Assembly (NCBI RefSeq): GCF_017312365.1
Contig: NZ_BLJI01000017.1
Location: 27,190-91,189 of the forward strand
DNA from: Chroococcus sp. FPU101
Lineage (GTDB): Bacteria > Cyanobacteriota > Cyanobacteriia > Cyanobacteriales > Microcystaceae
DNA length: 64,000 nucleotides
Direction: 5' to 3'
Of this stretch, positions 9,461-17,651 are shown in pieces; position 1 is the first letter of the stretch; every line of letters starts with the position of its first letter. Both the position numbers and the translations under genes were made by a program. The notes under the pieces are model-generated. The model searched no databases and was not told the DNA's origin. It worked only from the letters and a program-made list of their open reading frames with translations.

Positions 9461-11191
9461 ATGATCCAGTCTATTATAGCAAAAAAATTTGAAATTGACC
9501 ACCTTATGTCAAATTTTTGTCAGATCGCTTACTCGTTGCCGAAAAGATTAAGATCAAAAAAAATGCCCCTTTCTAAGACAATGCCCTTACCCCGACTATT
9601 TTTGCTTTTCCTCGGTCTGACACTCATTCTAGGGATGATTTTGTGGTTGGTCAACTCAATTTACCGACTTTATATCTCAATTTCTTTTACTGCCCCAATA
9701 TTTGCTAATTTGCTTTTATTGCTGATTATGGCTCTTCTGGGGCTATTAATCTATATATTTGTTTATTATTTCTATCTTAGTCCTAAAGAAAAAAAATCAC
9801 GGCGTAAGTCTCGTCAAATTTCTCCTACTACCTTACCCCCTCTTCAAAAAACCGAAGCCGCCGAAGAAAACCTAAAAGCCATTCGTCAACAAGTTCAACA
9901 AATTCAAGATCAAGTTTCACAACAGGTTTTATTTAAACGTTCCCAAGAAATAGAAACAAATCTTGCACGAGGTGAATTACAAGTTGTCATTTTTGGGACT
10001 GGTTCGGCGGGTAAAACGTCTTTAGTCAATGCTTTAATTGGGGAAATGGTGGGCAATGTCGAAGCAACGATGGGAACAACTGAAGTCGGGGAAACCTATC
10101 GTTTGAAATTAAAGGGTTTAGCCAGAGAAATACTAATAACGGATACACCAGGAATTTTAGAAGCAGGAGTCGCGGGAACGGAACGAGAAAAACTAGCCCG
10201 ACAACTGGCAACCCAAAGCGATTTATTATTATTTGTGATTGATAATGATTTACGACAATCTGAATATGAACCTTTGCAATATCTAGCAGCTATGGGTAAA
10301 CGATCGCTGTTAGTCTTTAATAAAACCGATCTTTATACTGATGAAGATCAACAAGTTATCTTAAAACAATTACGAGAACGACTCAAAGGTATTATCTCTA
10401 GTGCTGATATTATCCCCATTGCGGCAAACCCTCAACCCCTGCAACTCGAAAATGGACAGATTTTCAGCCCTGAACCCGAAATTATTCCTTTAATCAAACG
10501 ACTCGCTACTGTGTTACGGGCAGAAGGTGAGGATCTCGTCGCTGATAATATCCTATTACAATCGCAACGTTTAGGGGATGAAGCCCGCAAAATCATTGAT
10601 CGACAACGACGCAGACAAGCGGATCAAATCATTGATCGATATCAATGGATAGGCGCGGGTGTTATTGCGGTAACTCCTCTACCAGTTATTGATTTACTGG
10701 CGACAGTTGCGGTTAATGCTCAAATGGTGGTAGAAATTGGGCAGGTGTATGGATGTGAAATTAATAGCGAACGAGGAAAAGAATTAGCTATCTCTTTGGG
10801 GAAAACATTAGTAAGTCTGGGAGTGGTCAAAGGGGCGGTAGAATTATTGGCTAGGGCATTACAAACCAATATTGCGACTTATATTGTTGGTAAAGTGATT
10901 CAAGCGGTTACGGCTGCTTATTTAACGAGAATTGCAGGAAAAAGTTTTGTAGAATATTTCCGACACGATCAAGATTGGGGCGATGGGGGAATTTCTGAGG
11001 TTGTGCAGCGACAGTTCCAATTAAGCAAAAAAGATGAATTTATTAAAGCTTTTGTAGTAGACGCGATTAATAAAGTTGTTAAACCGTTTACTGATGTTTG
11101 GAATACAGAAGAGGAGAAAGATGAAGATGACGTTGAATTAACGCCTCGGAGTACATCAACACAGATTCAAATTCCTGATGATGATTGGTAA
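9461..11191 (+). CDS. Membrane-anchored Era-like GTPase with C-terminal DUF697-type region
   Basis: Membrane GTPase of 576 residues. Two membrane segments lie at about 45-70 and 75-105, then a basic stretch and coiled coil, then an Era/YihA-type G domain with G1 GTGSAGKTSL, G3 DTPG and G4 NKTD. The C-terminal 200 residues (small-residue rich, PLPVIDLLATVAVNAQMV) match the DUF697 helical region of YcjF-like proteins. Such proteins are common and uncharacterised in cyanobacteria. The acidic tail (EEEKDEDDVE) is unusual. It is transcribed away from the P-loop/GGDEF gene with 142 bases between the starts. Another ATG (codon 15) is possible; no clear ribosome site decides. Confidence 0.8.
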   Translation: MIQSIIAKKFEIDHLMSNFCQIAYSLPKRLRSKKMPLSKTMPLPRLFLLFLGLTLILGMILWLVNSIYRLYISISFTAPIFANLLLLLIMALLGLLIYIFVYYFYLSPKEKKSRRKSRQISPTTLPPLQKTEAAEENLKAIRQQVQQIQDQVSQQVLFKRSQEIETNLARGELQVVIFGTGSAGKTSLVNALIGEMVGNVEATMGTTEVGETYRLKLKGLAREILITDTPGILEAGVAGTEREKLARQLATQSDLLLFVIDNDLRQSEYEPLQYLAAMGKRSLLVFNKTDLYTDEDQQVILKQLRERLKGIISSADIIPIAANPQPLQLENGQIFSPEPEIIPLIKRLATVLRAEGEDLVADNILLQSQRLGDEARKIIDRQRRRQADQIIDRYQWIGAGVIAVTPLPVIDLLATVAVNAQMVVEIGQVYGCEINSERGKELAISLGKTLVSLGVVKGAVELLARALQTNIATYIVGKVIQAVTAAYLTRIAGKSFVEYFRHDQDWGDGGISEVVQRQFQLSKKDEFIKAFVVDAINKVVKPFTDVWNTEEEKDEDDVELTPRSTSTQIQIPDDDW

Positions 11192-11297
11192 AAAAAAATT
11201 TTTAGCTAGGGTATTGGCCAATTGACCCACCTTGTATTATATTTGTAATAATCAAAAAAATAGTAAACACGCGCCGTCCCAAGGAGTAACACTTTCA

Positions 11298-11552
11298 ATG
11301 TTAAGAATTCAAGCCATATCTACCAGTTTGTTGCTGCACAAAGCCATGATTTGGCTAGGCTTCGCAGTGTCAGGCGAGGGTGTGGGCTTATTTAACCTTG
11401 AATGCTTGGGTGGAAAAAGTTATTTTAACGGCGAGATTAATATTAACCAAGATAATCGACCTAATTTTATTCGCGATCGTCATTTAACAGCCAAAGCATT
11501 ATCCAAAAAGACAAGCGGGAGGTACAGAAACCGAGTCACTGTACCTGTATAA
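11298..11552 (+). CDS. Small basic unknown protein
   Basis: An 84-codon frame with a strong ribosome site (AAGGAG at 11281-11286, 11 bases before the ATG) and a clean Rho-independent terminator after it. I do not recognise the product. The first 30 residues are hydrophobic (ISTSLLLHKAMIWLGFAV) and could be a membrane anchor or signal; the C-terminal half is basic (RDRHLTAKALSKKTSGRYRNR). The last codons overlap an inverted repeat AGGTACAG-N11-CTGTACCT at 11520-11546. The transcript could also be a small RNA with regulatory ends; the ribosome site makes a protein more likely. Confidence 0.5.
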   Translation: MLRIQAISTSLLLHKAMIWLGFAVSGEGVGLFNLECLGGKSYFNGEININQDNRPNFIRDRHLTAKALSKKTSGRYRNRVTVPV

Positions 11553-11579
11553 AACGAAGTAACTTAACCCCTTACTTGA

Positions 11580-11610
11580 CCCCGCATTCAGACTGAAAGC
11601 GGGGTTTTTT
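11580..11610 (+). terminator. Rho-independent terminator
   Basis: CCCCGC and GCGGGG arms (11580-11585 and 11599-11604), extended by TTCAG/CTGAA inside the loop, followed by six T residues at 11605-11610. It ends the small gene before it and insulates the HNH gene. Confidence 0.9.
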
Positions 11611-11639
11611 AATTCTCTTAAAATGTTTGGGATAAAACC

Positions 11640-12143
11640 GTGATTCAAGCAACTGAACCTTTACAACAATCGGTAGTCGTTTTTTCGACTAACTACCTGC
11701 CTATTAGTCGAGTCAATATCCGACGGGCTATAGTGCTTTTAGTAACGGAAAAAGCTGAACCGATGGACTTGGAAACAGAAACGTATACGGAAGTACGATC
11801 GCCCAATTTGATTTTACAGGTTCCTGCTTATATCCGTCTCAAATTTCAAAGTGCTGAACGGATTTGGAAAGTTCCCCCCGTAAACCGTCGAGAATTGTTA
11901 CGTCGAGATCACTATCAATGTCAATACTGCGGAAGTCGTAAAAAATTAACCATCGATCACGTTTTACCCCGTAGTAAAGGTGGTCAACACACTTGGGATA
12001 ACGTCGTGATTGCCTGTGAAAGTTGTAACACTCGTAAAGGCGATCAAACTCCGCAACAAGTGGGAATGATTTTACACACGACTCCAAAAGCCCCCTGTCA
12101 TCCTGCTGTACTATTTGCCGAAGAGTTTTGGGGCAAACGATAA
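11640..12143 (+). CDS. HNH endonuclease family protein
   Basis: The 167-residue protein ends in a zinc-type HNH domain: CQYC about residue 97, IDHVLPRSKGG (catalytic His region), WDNVVIAC and CESCNTRKGD. The N-terminal half (STNYLPISRVNIRRAIVLL) is the conserved extension of a single-copy HNH protein found in most cyanobacteria, thought to act on DNA but with unknown role. The start is GTG at 11640. It begins 30 bases after a terminator, so it has its own promoter or depends on read-through. It is not next to any mobile element, which argues against a homing nuclease. Confidence 0.85.
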   Translation: MIQATEPLQQSVVVFSTNYLPISRVNIRRAIVLLVTEKAEPMDLETETYTEVRSPNLILQVPAYIRLKFQSAERIWKVPPVNRRELLRRDHYQCQYCGSRKKLTIDHVLPRSKGGQHTWDNVVIACESCNTRKGDQTPQQVGMILHTTPKAPCHPAVLFAEEFWGKR

Positions 12144-12196
12144 AGGACTAGCAAAATTGTCCTTTTCAAACCGATTTATCTTTTAGAGGGATTCAG

Positions 12197-12571
12197 ATGT
12201 TAAAACTGACTTATACTACAAATGGCTTTCATTTAGAGCATTTAAGCCAGTCAATTGAAGAATGGGTTAATACACGTGTTTTACTTGCCATGCGTTCTGG
12301 AACGGGTTTAAGTGTTGAACCGAGTACCGCTTGCTTTTTACTACCCCAAAACTTAGCAGATTTAGCTACCTTAGAAGAGATGGGAGAGGATACTTTATCT
12401 GTTTCGCAGTGTGATGCTGAATTAGTCGAAATCAGTTTAGAGGGAACTTGGTTAACATCTGATGTTGAAAGTGATGAGGGTTTATTTGTCTGTGTGATGG
12501 ATGAATATACTGAGTCTTTTCTTTATCAATTGTGGAAAAATGCCCAGTATCAATTAACGGTTAATAGTTAA
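12197..12571 (+). CDS. Conserved cyanobacterial protein of unknown function
   Basis: A 124-residue acidic, soluble protein without signal or membrane segment. The style (LEHLSQSIEEWVNTRVLLAMR, then VEPSTACFLLP) matches an uncharacterised alr-type protein conserved across cyanobacteria, judging from memory of the family. GAGGG lies 8 bases before the ATG. It follows the HNH gene by 53 bases, same strand, and may share its transcript. No function can be assigned. Confidence 0.65.
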   Translation: MLKLTYTTNGFHLEHLSQSIEEWVNTRVLLAMRSGTGLSVEPSTACFLLPQNLADLATLEEMGEDTLSVSQCDAELVEISLEGTWLTSDVESDEGLFVCVMDEYTESFLYQLWKNAQYQLTVNS

Positions 12572-12586
12572 GATCCATCATTATTT

Positions 12587-12667
12587 GTAAGGGTGCGGAA
12601 TGCACCGCCGCTTGTGAACCGACTTTCAAAGTCGGTTTGGTCGGCGGTTTGGTGATCAAATCCTTAC
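12587..12667. repeat. Nested palindromic element
   Basis: Three nested arm pairs share one centre: GTAAGG (12587-12592) with CCTTAC (12662-12667), ACCGCCG (12604-12610) with CGGCGGT (12642-12648), and AACCGACTTT (12617-12626) with AAAGTCGGTT (12628-12637). The inner arms share GACTTT/AAAGTC with the repeats inside the pix genes. It has no coding capacity and lies between two plus-strand genes; it is a candidate MITE or REP-like element and could fold as a strong RNA hairpin. Confidence 0.75.
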
Positions 12668-12708
12668 GCCCTCTCTCTTTCCATCATCTATCACTTAAGA
12701 AAAATATT

Positions 12709-13791
12709 ATGATGGATTTTTTTGATAAACTTCCGCGCTGGCTACAAATTGGGATTATTTTTCCGATCGCTTTTTTAAATGCTTGGCTTTTAACCCTGCT
12801 TATTAGTTATTTTGAGCCGTTATTTAGTATTTTTATTACTGCTACTTTACTGGCTTTTTTACTAGATTTTCCCGTTAGAGCATTACAAGATCGCGGAATT
12901 CGTCGTGAGTTGGCAATTGGTCTAGTTTTATTGGTTGCTGTTCTGATTTTAGTGATTTTAAGTGTAATTCTATTTCCGATAATTATTCAACAATTAACTG
13001 ATTTAATTACAAATTTACCAGGGTTATTAGAAGCGAGTCGCGAACAGATAAAAACGGCTGAACACTGGACAATTATTCAAAAATTATCGATTAATATTCA
13101 AGAATCCATTGATCAGTTATTGAATAACTTTTCTTCGGTTCTACAATCCATAAGTTCTAATCTCTTGAATTTTATTGTAGGAACGATCGGTAGTTTAGTT
13201 AATGTGGCTTTTGTTTTAATTCTAACGGTCTTTTTAGTTTTAACAGGTGAACAGGTTTGGGATGGTATTTTTAGCTGGATTCCCACACCTTGGAATACGC
13301 GATTAAGAGAATCTTTGCAACAACAATTTGAAAACTATTTTGCTAGTCAAGCAATCTTGGCAGGAATTTTAAGTACCGCCCAAACCCTTGTCTTTGGTAT
13401 TTTAAATGTTCCTTACGCGCTTTTATTTGGTGTTTTGATTGGTGCGACTACACTGATTCCTTATATGAGTGCTGTAACGATTTTAATGATTAGTACAATT
13501 TTAATGCTACAGCAATTTAGTTTAGGATTAAAAGTTTTAATTGCTGCTTTTATTGTCGGTCAAATTAATGATAATATTGTTGCTCCGCGTTTGATGGGAG
13601 GAATGACAGGTTTAAATCCAGTCTGGATTATTATTTCTTTATTTATTGGTGGAAAAGTTGGTGGGATTTTAGGTTTATTGATTGCCGTTCCGATTTCTAG
13701 TGTGATTAAAGGTGTGACTGATTCTTTGAGAGATGCGAATGCAAAAAATCAGAATTTAATTATTGAAACTGTTAAAAATACGTTAGAGTGA
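12709..13791 (+). CDS. AI-2E family transporter (PerM/YdiK type)
   Basis: Integral membrane protein of 360 residues with about eight membrane helices, in the AI-2E exporter superfamily. Typical signs are the opening helix pair, the long amphipathic region (about 95-150), the segment LLFGVLIGATTLIPYMSAV and the end motif GQINDNIVAPRLMGG followed by LNPVWIIISLFIGG. Substrates of this family range from autoinducer-2 to ions; the cyanobacterial substrate is unknown. ATG 12709 is preferred to an upstream start because the extra 24 residues would be encoded by the palindromic repeat region. Confidence 0.85.
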   Translation: MMDFFDKLPRWLQIGIIFPIAFLNAWLLTLLISYFEPLFSIFITATLLAFLLDFPVRALQDRGIRRELAIGLVLLVAVLILVILSVILFPIIIQQLTDLITNLPGLLEASREQIKTAEHWTIIQKLSINIQESIDQLLNNFSSVLQSISSNLLNFIVGTIGSLVNVAFVLILTVFLVLTGEQVWDGIFSWIPTPWNTRLRESLQQQFENYFASQAILAGILSTAQTLVFGILNVPYALLFGVLIGATTLIPYMSAVTILMISTILMLQQFSLGLKVLIAAFIVGQINDNIVAPRLMGGMTGLNPVWIIISLFIGGKVGGILGLLIAVPISSVIKGVTDSLRDANAKNQNLIIETVKNTLE

Positions 13792-13812
13792 ACATAAAAA
13801 AAGTCAAATTAT

Positions 13813-14112
13813 ATGAACAAGGAATCTAAAACTGATTATTCTTCCAAAGATGCTTTAGACAATCTAGATAACTATGATTTAAGCACATCTGTTCGAGGTA
13901 AATATGATGACCAATATCAAGCTTTAAAAGGGAATATTCCTAGAAGAATCCATACTAATGACGGTACTAAACAAGTTATATTACATACAGTTAAAGCTAA
14001 AGGAATTTTAGATGAGCAAGGGAACTTTAAAACTAATATTATTTCAGAACTATTATCTGGAGAGTACGAAATAACAATGATTATTGAAGAAAATCAAAAC
14101 AGTAATGAGTAG
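13813..14112 (+). CDS. Small acidic unknown protein, antitoxin-like
   Basis: A 99-residue protein 21 bases after the transporter gene. The middle (DLSTSVRGKYDDQYQ) resembles the short linear segment S-x-x-RGKY seen in many small cyanobacterial proteins of toxin-antitoxin type, and the C-terminal half (GILDEQGNFKTNIISELLSGEYEITMIIE) reads like a small beta-rich binding domain. No toxin gene lies beside it, so this is a resemblance only. It converges on the peroxiredoxin gene. Confidence 0.5.
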   Translation: MNKESKTDYSSKDALDNLDNYDLSTSVRGKYDDQYQALKGNIPRRIHTNDGTKQVILHTVKAKGILDEQGNFKTNIISELLSGEYEITMIIEENQNSNE

Positions 14113-14131
14113 GCTATTGGTAAACCTACTC
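14107..14131. terminator. Possible terminator between convergent genes
   Basis: GAGTAGG (14107-14113) pairs with CCTACTC (14125-14131) around an 11-base loop, overlapping the stop codon of the upstream gene and lying between two convergent genes. No strong T tract follows, so efficiency is doubtful. Confidence 0.35.
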
Positions 14132-14138
14132 TAATTGA

Positions 14139-14690
14139 TTACGAATTAGATTGTAATTCGTCTAAACGGGCTAACACTTCTGTACTATGAATAGCAGGTT
14201 GAACACCGAGAAAACTAGCTTTTAATATCCCATCTGGATCGATAATATAGGTATGACGCAAGGACATCGCACCTAACCAAGAACCATAGGCTTTACTCAC
14301 TTTTCCAGTAGTATCAGCTAATAGAGGAAACTTTAAGCCTTCAGAATCACAAAATTCCTCATGAGATTCTGTATCATCAGCACTAACGCCTAAAATTTGT
14401 GTGTTTTTGGCTTGATATTTCGGTAAATCTTGTTGAAAACGACGCGCTTCTAAGGTACAACCAGGGGTAAAATCTTTGGGATAAAAGTATAAAACGACCC
14501 ATTGTCCCCGATAATCGGACAAAGAGATGTTGCCATCACCCGTATTTGTCGGTAAAGTAAATTCGGGCGCAGCTTGGTTAAGCGTGGGTTGAGTGCCACC
14601 TAATGCCAATGCTACTGGATTAAAATTAAAAAAGGTTAGGATAACGATCGCAATACCGACAAGACTCTGCAAAAACTGTCTGCGTAACAT
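14139..14690 (-). CDS. Exported peroxiredoxin of the Bcp/PrxQ type
   Basis: Thiol peroxidase that reduces hydroperoxides. The thioredoxin fold carries the peroxidatic cysteine in DFTPGCTLEARRF; the usual PrxQ resolving cysteine five residues later is Arg here, so the only other cysteine (EEFCDSEG) or a small thiol must resolve. The N-terminus has an RRQFL twin-arginine-like motif, a hydrophobic stretch and an ALA cleavage site, pointing to export to the thylakoid lumen or periplasm. ATG 14690 puts the arginines directly after the start; ATG 14699 is also possible. It stands alone between convergent and same-strand neighbours. Confidence 0.85.
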   Translation of the reverse strand: MLRRQFLQSLVGIAIVILTFFNFNPVALALGGTQPTLNQAAPEFTLPTNTGDGNISLSDYRGQWVVLYFYPKDFTPGCTLEARRFQQDLPKYQAKNTQILGVSADDTESHEEFCDSEGLKFPLLADTTGKVSKAYGSWLGAMSLRHTYIIDPDGILKASFLGVQPAIHSTEVLARLDELQSNS

Positions 14691-14726
14691 ATAAAACATC
14701 AAAAAAATAATATACGTTACATAATT

Positions 14727-15968
14727 TTACATTAAACTCTTGGCTAATCTTGCAGTACCGAAAGCGGCTTCAGTTTGAACGGATGTGAGTACGGGTACTT
14801 GTAGTTGACGCTGACGAATGGTACACCAAGTCTGATTTTTCGCCCCGCCCCCTGCTGTATAAACTTTTGTTAAGTGGGTTGCGCCGTGTTCCTGCAATCT
14901 TTTGTAGCCTAATGCTTCAAGACGCGCCATGCTTTCTAATAAACCATGTAAAAATTCTACAGGATTTTCGGGACGTGGAGTTAATTTAGGGAGTAAGTCT
15001 GGATTATTAATTGGAAAGCGATCGCCTTTTGTTAATAGAGGATAATATTCTAGGGGACTTTCTTGAGTTGCATCTATCTTTTCACTGAGTTCTTTTAATT
15101 CTGTATTGGTAAAAAAATGTTTTAAAACCGCGCCACCTGTATTCGATGCGCCACCCGTTAACCACAGAGAACCCAGACGATGACTATAAATACCATACTT
15201 GGCATTTTCGATGCGAGTCTGACTAAGGAGTTTTAGAACCAAAGTTGAACCCAGAGAAGTTACCGCTTCACCAGGGTATTTAGCATCACTAGCTAAAAAT
15301 GCAGCAATACTATCCGTTGTACCTGTACAAACCACACATGACGATGGTATCCCAAAACGGTTCGCAATATTGGGTGTAATGGTATCAATAGGATAGCCGG
15401 GTGAGAAAATATCAGGTAATAGAGGAAAACACAATAATTTCTTGATCCAGTCGGGATAAGATAGGGTTTCTACGTCATAACCCAATTTCAAAGCATTGTG
15501 ATAGTCACTGACTCCAAGTTTGTCATGTAATAAAAACGCTAACCAGTCTGCTTGATGTAAAAAATAAGTTGCTTGAGATAAAAGATTTTGTTTTTGCCAC
15601 CACAATAATTTAGCTAAACTAGAAGTTGCACTAATCACTGTATGATCAGTTGGTGCAATGAATTTAATTTCATCTAAAACCACTTTTCCGCGATCATCAT
15701 TGTACAAAATCGGTGCATCTATAGGATCGCCTTGTTGATCGCATAAGAGAACTGTAGCAGATGTTCCGTTAATTGCGATCGCTTTTAGTTTTTTCCTAAT
15801 TTCTAAGGGTATGGCAGCAAGGAGAGAAAATAACGCATCTTGCCACATCTTGATATAATTTTGAGTTTCAAAAAGATAATGATTTTGAAATAAAATTACT
15901 TCAGCTTCATCAATAATAATGGCTCTAGCACCCGATGTCCCAAAATCTATTCCTAGATAAAAACTCAT
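14727..15968 (-). CDS. FGGY-family carbohydrate kinase, probably D-ribulose kinase
   Basis: Cytosolic sugar kinase of 413 residues. The first ATP-binding segment [17 protein letters not shown] and a C-terminal [17 protein letters not shown] are typical of FGGY kinases. It is shorter than xylulokinase (about 480) and resembles the compact enzyme shared by cyanobacteria and plants that was shown for the Synechococcus elongatus and Arabidopsis XK-1 proteins to phosphorylate D-ribulose; that assignment is from family knowledge. Its start overlaps the upstream NUDIX stop by four bases, so the two are co-translated. Confidence 0.85.
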   Translation of the reverse strand: MSFYLGIDFGTSGARAIIIDEAEVILFQNHYLFETQNYIKMWQDALFSLLAAIPLEIRKKLKAIAINGTSATVLLCDQQGDPIDAPILYNDDRGKVVLDEIKFIAPTDHTVISATSSLAKLLWWQKQNLLSQATYFLHQADWLAFLLHDKLGVSDYHNALKLGYDVETLSYPDWIKKLLCFPLLPDIFSPGYPIDTITPNIANRFGIPSSCVVCTGTTDSIAAFLASDAKYPGEAVTSLGSTLVLKLLSQTRIENAKYGIYSHRLGSLWLTGGASNTGGAVLKHFFTNTELKELSEKIDATQESPLEYYPLLTKGDRFPINNPDLLPKLTPRPENPVEFLHGLLESMARLEALGYKRLQEHGATHLTKVYTAGGGAKNQTWCTIRQRQLQVPVLTSVQTEAAFGTARLAKSLM

Positions 15969-16393
15969 AAACGTGGACGAATACCATAATTACGATAGTA
16001 ACAATAGTCTTTTAAAATTTTATCGTGATCGAAACAAAGATTAGATGGAATTTCCCCAAGAGGAAAAATCTTAACAGTTTTAGCATCATCTAACGCCTTC
16101 GGTTCACCTTTAGCGGTTGCAATAAAAACAATACTGAGGGTATGTTGACGAGGATCACGATTCGGGTCAGAATAAACGTAAAATTGTTCGACTAAATCAA
16201 CATCTAAATTAACTTCTTCCATTGCTTCACGTTTAGCGGCGGTTTCTACTGTTTCTCCGTAGTCGATAAAACCCCCTGGTATTGCCCATCCGTAGGGCGG
16301 GTTTTTTCTTTCGATTAAAATAATCGGACGATGGGGCTGATCTAACAATTCAATGATAATATCTACTGTTGGAGTTGGATTACGATAAGTCAT
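15965..16393 (-). CDS. NUDIX hydrolase
   Basis: A 142-residue NUDIX enzyme that cleaves a nucleoside diphosphate linked to another group. The NUDIX box is complete: [20 protein letters not shown] followed by EV, with the metal-binding glutamates. The N-terminal strand ([27 protein letters not shown]) is like ADP-ribose pyrophosphatases, which would suit its coupling to a sugar kinase, but the substrate cannot be read from the sequence. It overlaps the kinase gene by four bases and is divergent from gpsA with a 24-base gap, so promoters overlap. Confidence 0.9.
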   Translation of the reverse strand: MTYRNPTPTVDIIIELLDQPHRPIILIERKNPPYGWAIPGGFIDYGETVETAAKREAMEEVNLDVDLVEQFYVYSDPNRDPRQHTLSIVFIATAKGEPKALDDAKTVKIFPLGEIPSNLCFDHDKILKDYCYYRNYGIRPRL

Positions 16394-16417
16394 TTTTAAA
16401 GCTCCACCCTAAATGTT

Positions 16418-17347
16418 ATGAATCAACCAACTAAAATTATTACTATTATAGGGGCGGGAGTGTGGGGAACTGCATTAGGTAAATTAGTTTCTCGAAATCA
16501 TCATGATTTACGCCTTTGGTCGCGTCAAAGTCCTGAAAGTTTAGAGACGGCTATTGATGATGCTGATGTTATTCTATCAGCCGTTTCTATTCAAGGTGTA
16601 CGCCCCACAGTAGAGCATTTAAAAACGTTAGAAATACCTCAAAAAACTATTTTTCTATCAGCTACAAAAGGCTTAGATCCAGTTACAACATTAACCGCTT
16701 CACAAATATGGCAAGAAGCCTTCCCTAACCATTATCATGTTGTATTATCTGGGCCTAATCTTTCGGTTGAAATTGAACAGAATTTACCCGCAGCAACGGT
16801 TGTTTCTAGTCAAAATATTCAAGCAGCAGCAGCCATACAATTAATTTTATCATCAGATACTTTTCGAGTTTATGTGAATTCTGATCCCCAGGGGACTGAA
16901 TTAGGAGGAACTTTAAAAAATGTGATGGCGATCGCATCTGGTGTTTGTGATGGATTAAACCTAGGAACCAATGCAAAAGCGGCTTTATTAACAAGGGCTT
17001 TACCTGAAATGATTCGCGTTGGAACTTTATTAGGAGCAAAACAAGAAACCTTTTTTGGTTTATCGGGTTTAGGGGATTTACTCGCTACTTGTAATAGTCC
17101 TCTATCTCGTAATTATCAGGTTGGTTACCGTCTAGGTCAAGGACAAACCCTTGATGAAATTATTGTTGCCTTAAAAGGTACTGCCGAAGGAATTAATACA
17201 ACCGAGGTTTTACTAAAAATCGCTCAAAAACAAAATTTATATGTACCGATCGCTTATCAGGTTTATCGTCTACTGAAAGGCGAAATCACTTCCCAAGAAG
17301 CTGTAAAAAACTTGATGGCTCGTGATTTAAAAGCCGAACAAGACTAG
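16418..17347 (+). CDS. gpsA: Glycerol-3-phosphate dehydrogenase [NAD(P)+]
   Basis: Makes sn-glycerol 3-phosphate from dihydroxyacetone phosphate for membrane lipids. At 309 residues it has the NAD(P) motif GAGVWGTALG, the substrate motif GTLKNVMAIASGVCDGL with the conserved lysine, and FFGLSGLGDLLATC with RNYQVG. The length fits the family (about 305-340). The first ATG is used; no better start exists. Confidence 0.95.
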   Translation: MNQPTKIITIIGAGVWGTALGKLVSRNHHDLRLWSRQSPESLETAIDDADVILSAVSIQGVRPTVEHLKTLEIPQKTIFLSATKGLDPVTTLTASQIWQEAFPNHYHVVLSGPNLSVEIEQNLPAATVVSSQNIQAAAAIQLILSSDTFRVYVNSDPQGTELGGTLKNVMAIASGVCDGLNLGTNAKAALLTRALPEMIRVGTLLGAKQETFFGLSGLGDLLATCNSPLSRNYQVGYRLGQGQTLDEIIVALKGTAEGINTTEVLLKIAQKQNLYVPIAYQVYRLLKGEITSQEAVKNLMARDLKAEQD

Positions 17348-17651
17348 CGTAAATTTACTGATTTTTTTAGATAAAAACTTTTTGATGCTCAGTAATTTCC
17401 CATTATTTAACTTGTTTTTGTAAATTAATATAAAGTCTATCAAGTATCAAAATTATTTTATTATCAATCTTTTATAATATTTAGGTAGCTCGAATCAGAT
17501 TTATTTAAACCCTCCATATTTCAATCTAGAGACAACAAACAAAGTAGAGTTAGCCAAAATTCTTGAGCCTTCGTCCTGAAAAGGAGCGTTGGTATTTTCG
17601 ACTTGAAAAAGCATTATTTAACGAATTACTAATTATCTTTAGGTAAAAATC
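17348..17651. other. Intergenic region before the metzincin gene
   Basis: AT-rich, no open frame of note. TATAAT at 17473-17478 is a plausible -10 box for the protease gene, but no convincing -35 hexamer lies 16-18 bases upstream. The rest has no structure that I can support. Confidence 0.4.

Noticed and set aside
12637..12708. Upstream start for the AI-2E transporter (24 extra residues)
   Set aside because: Those codons run through the palindromic element, and the family begins at the ATG at 12709.
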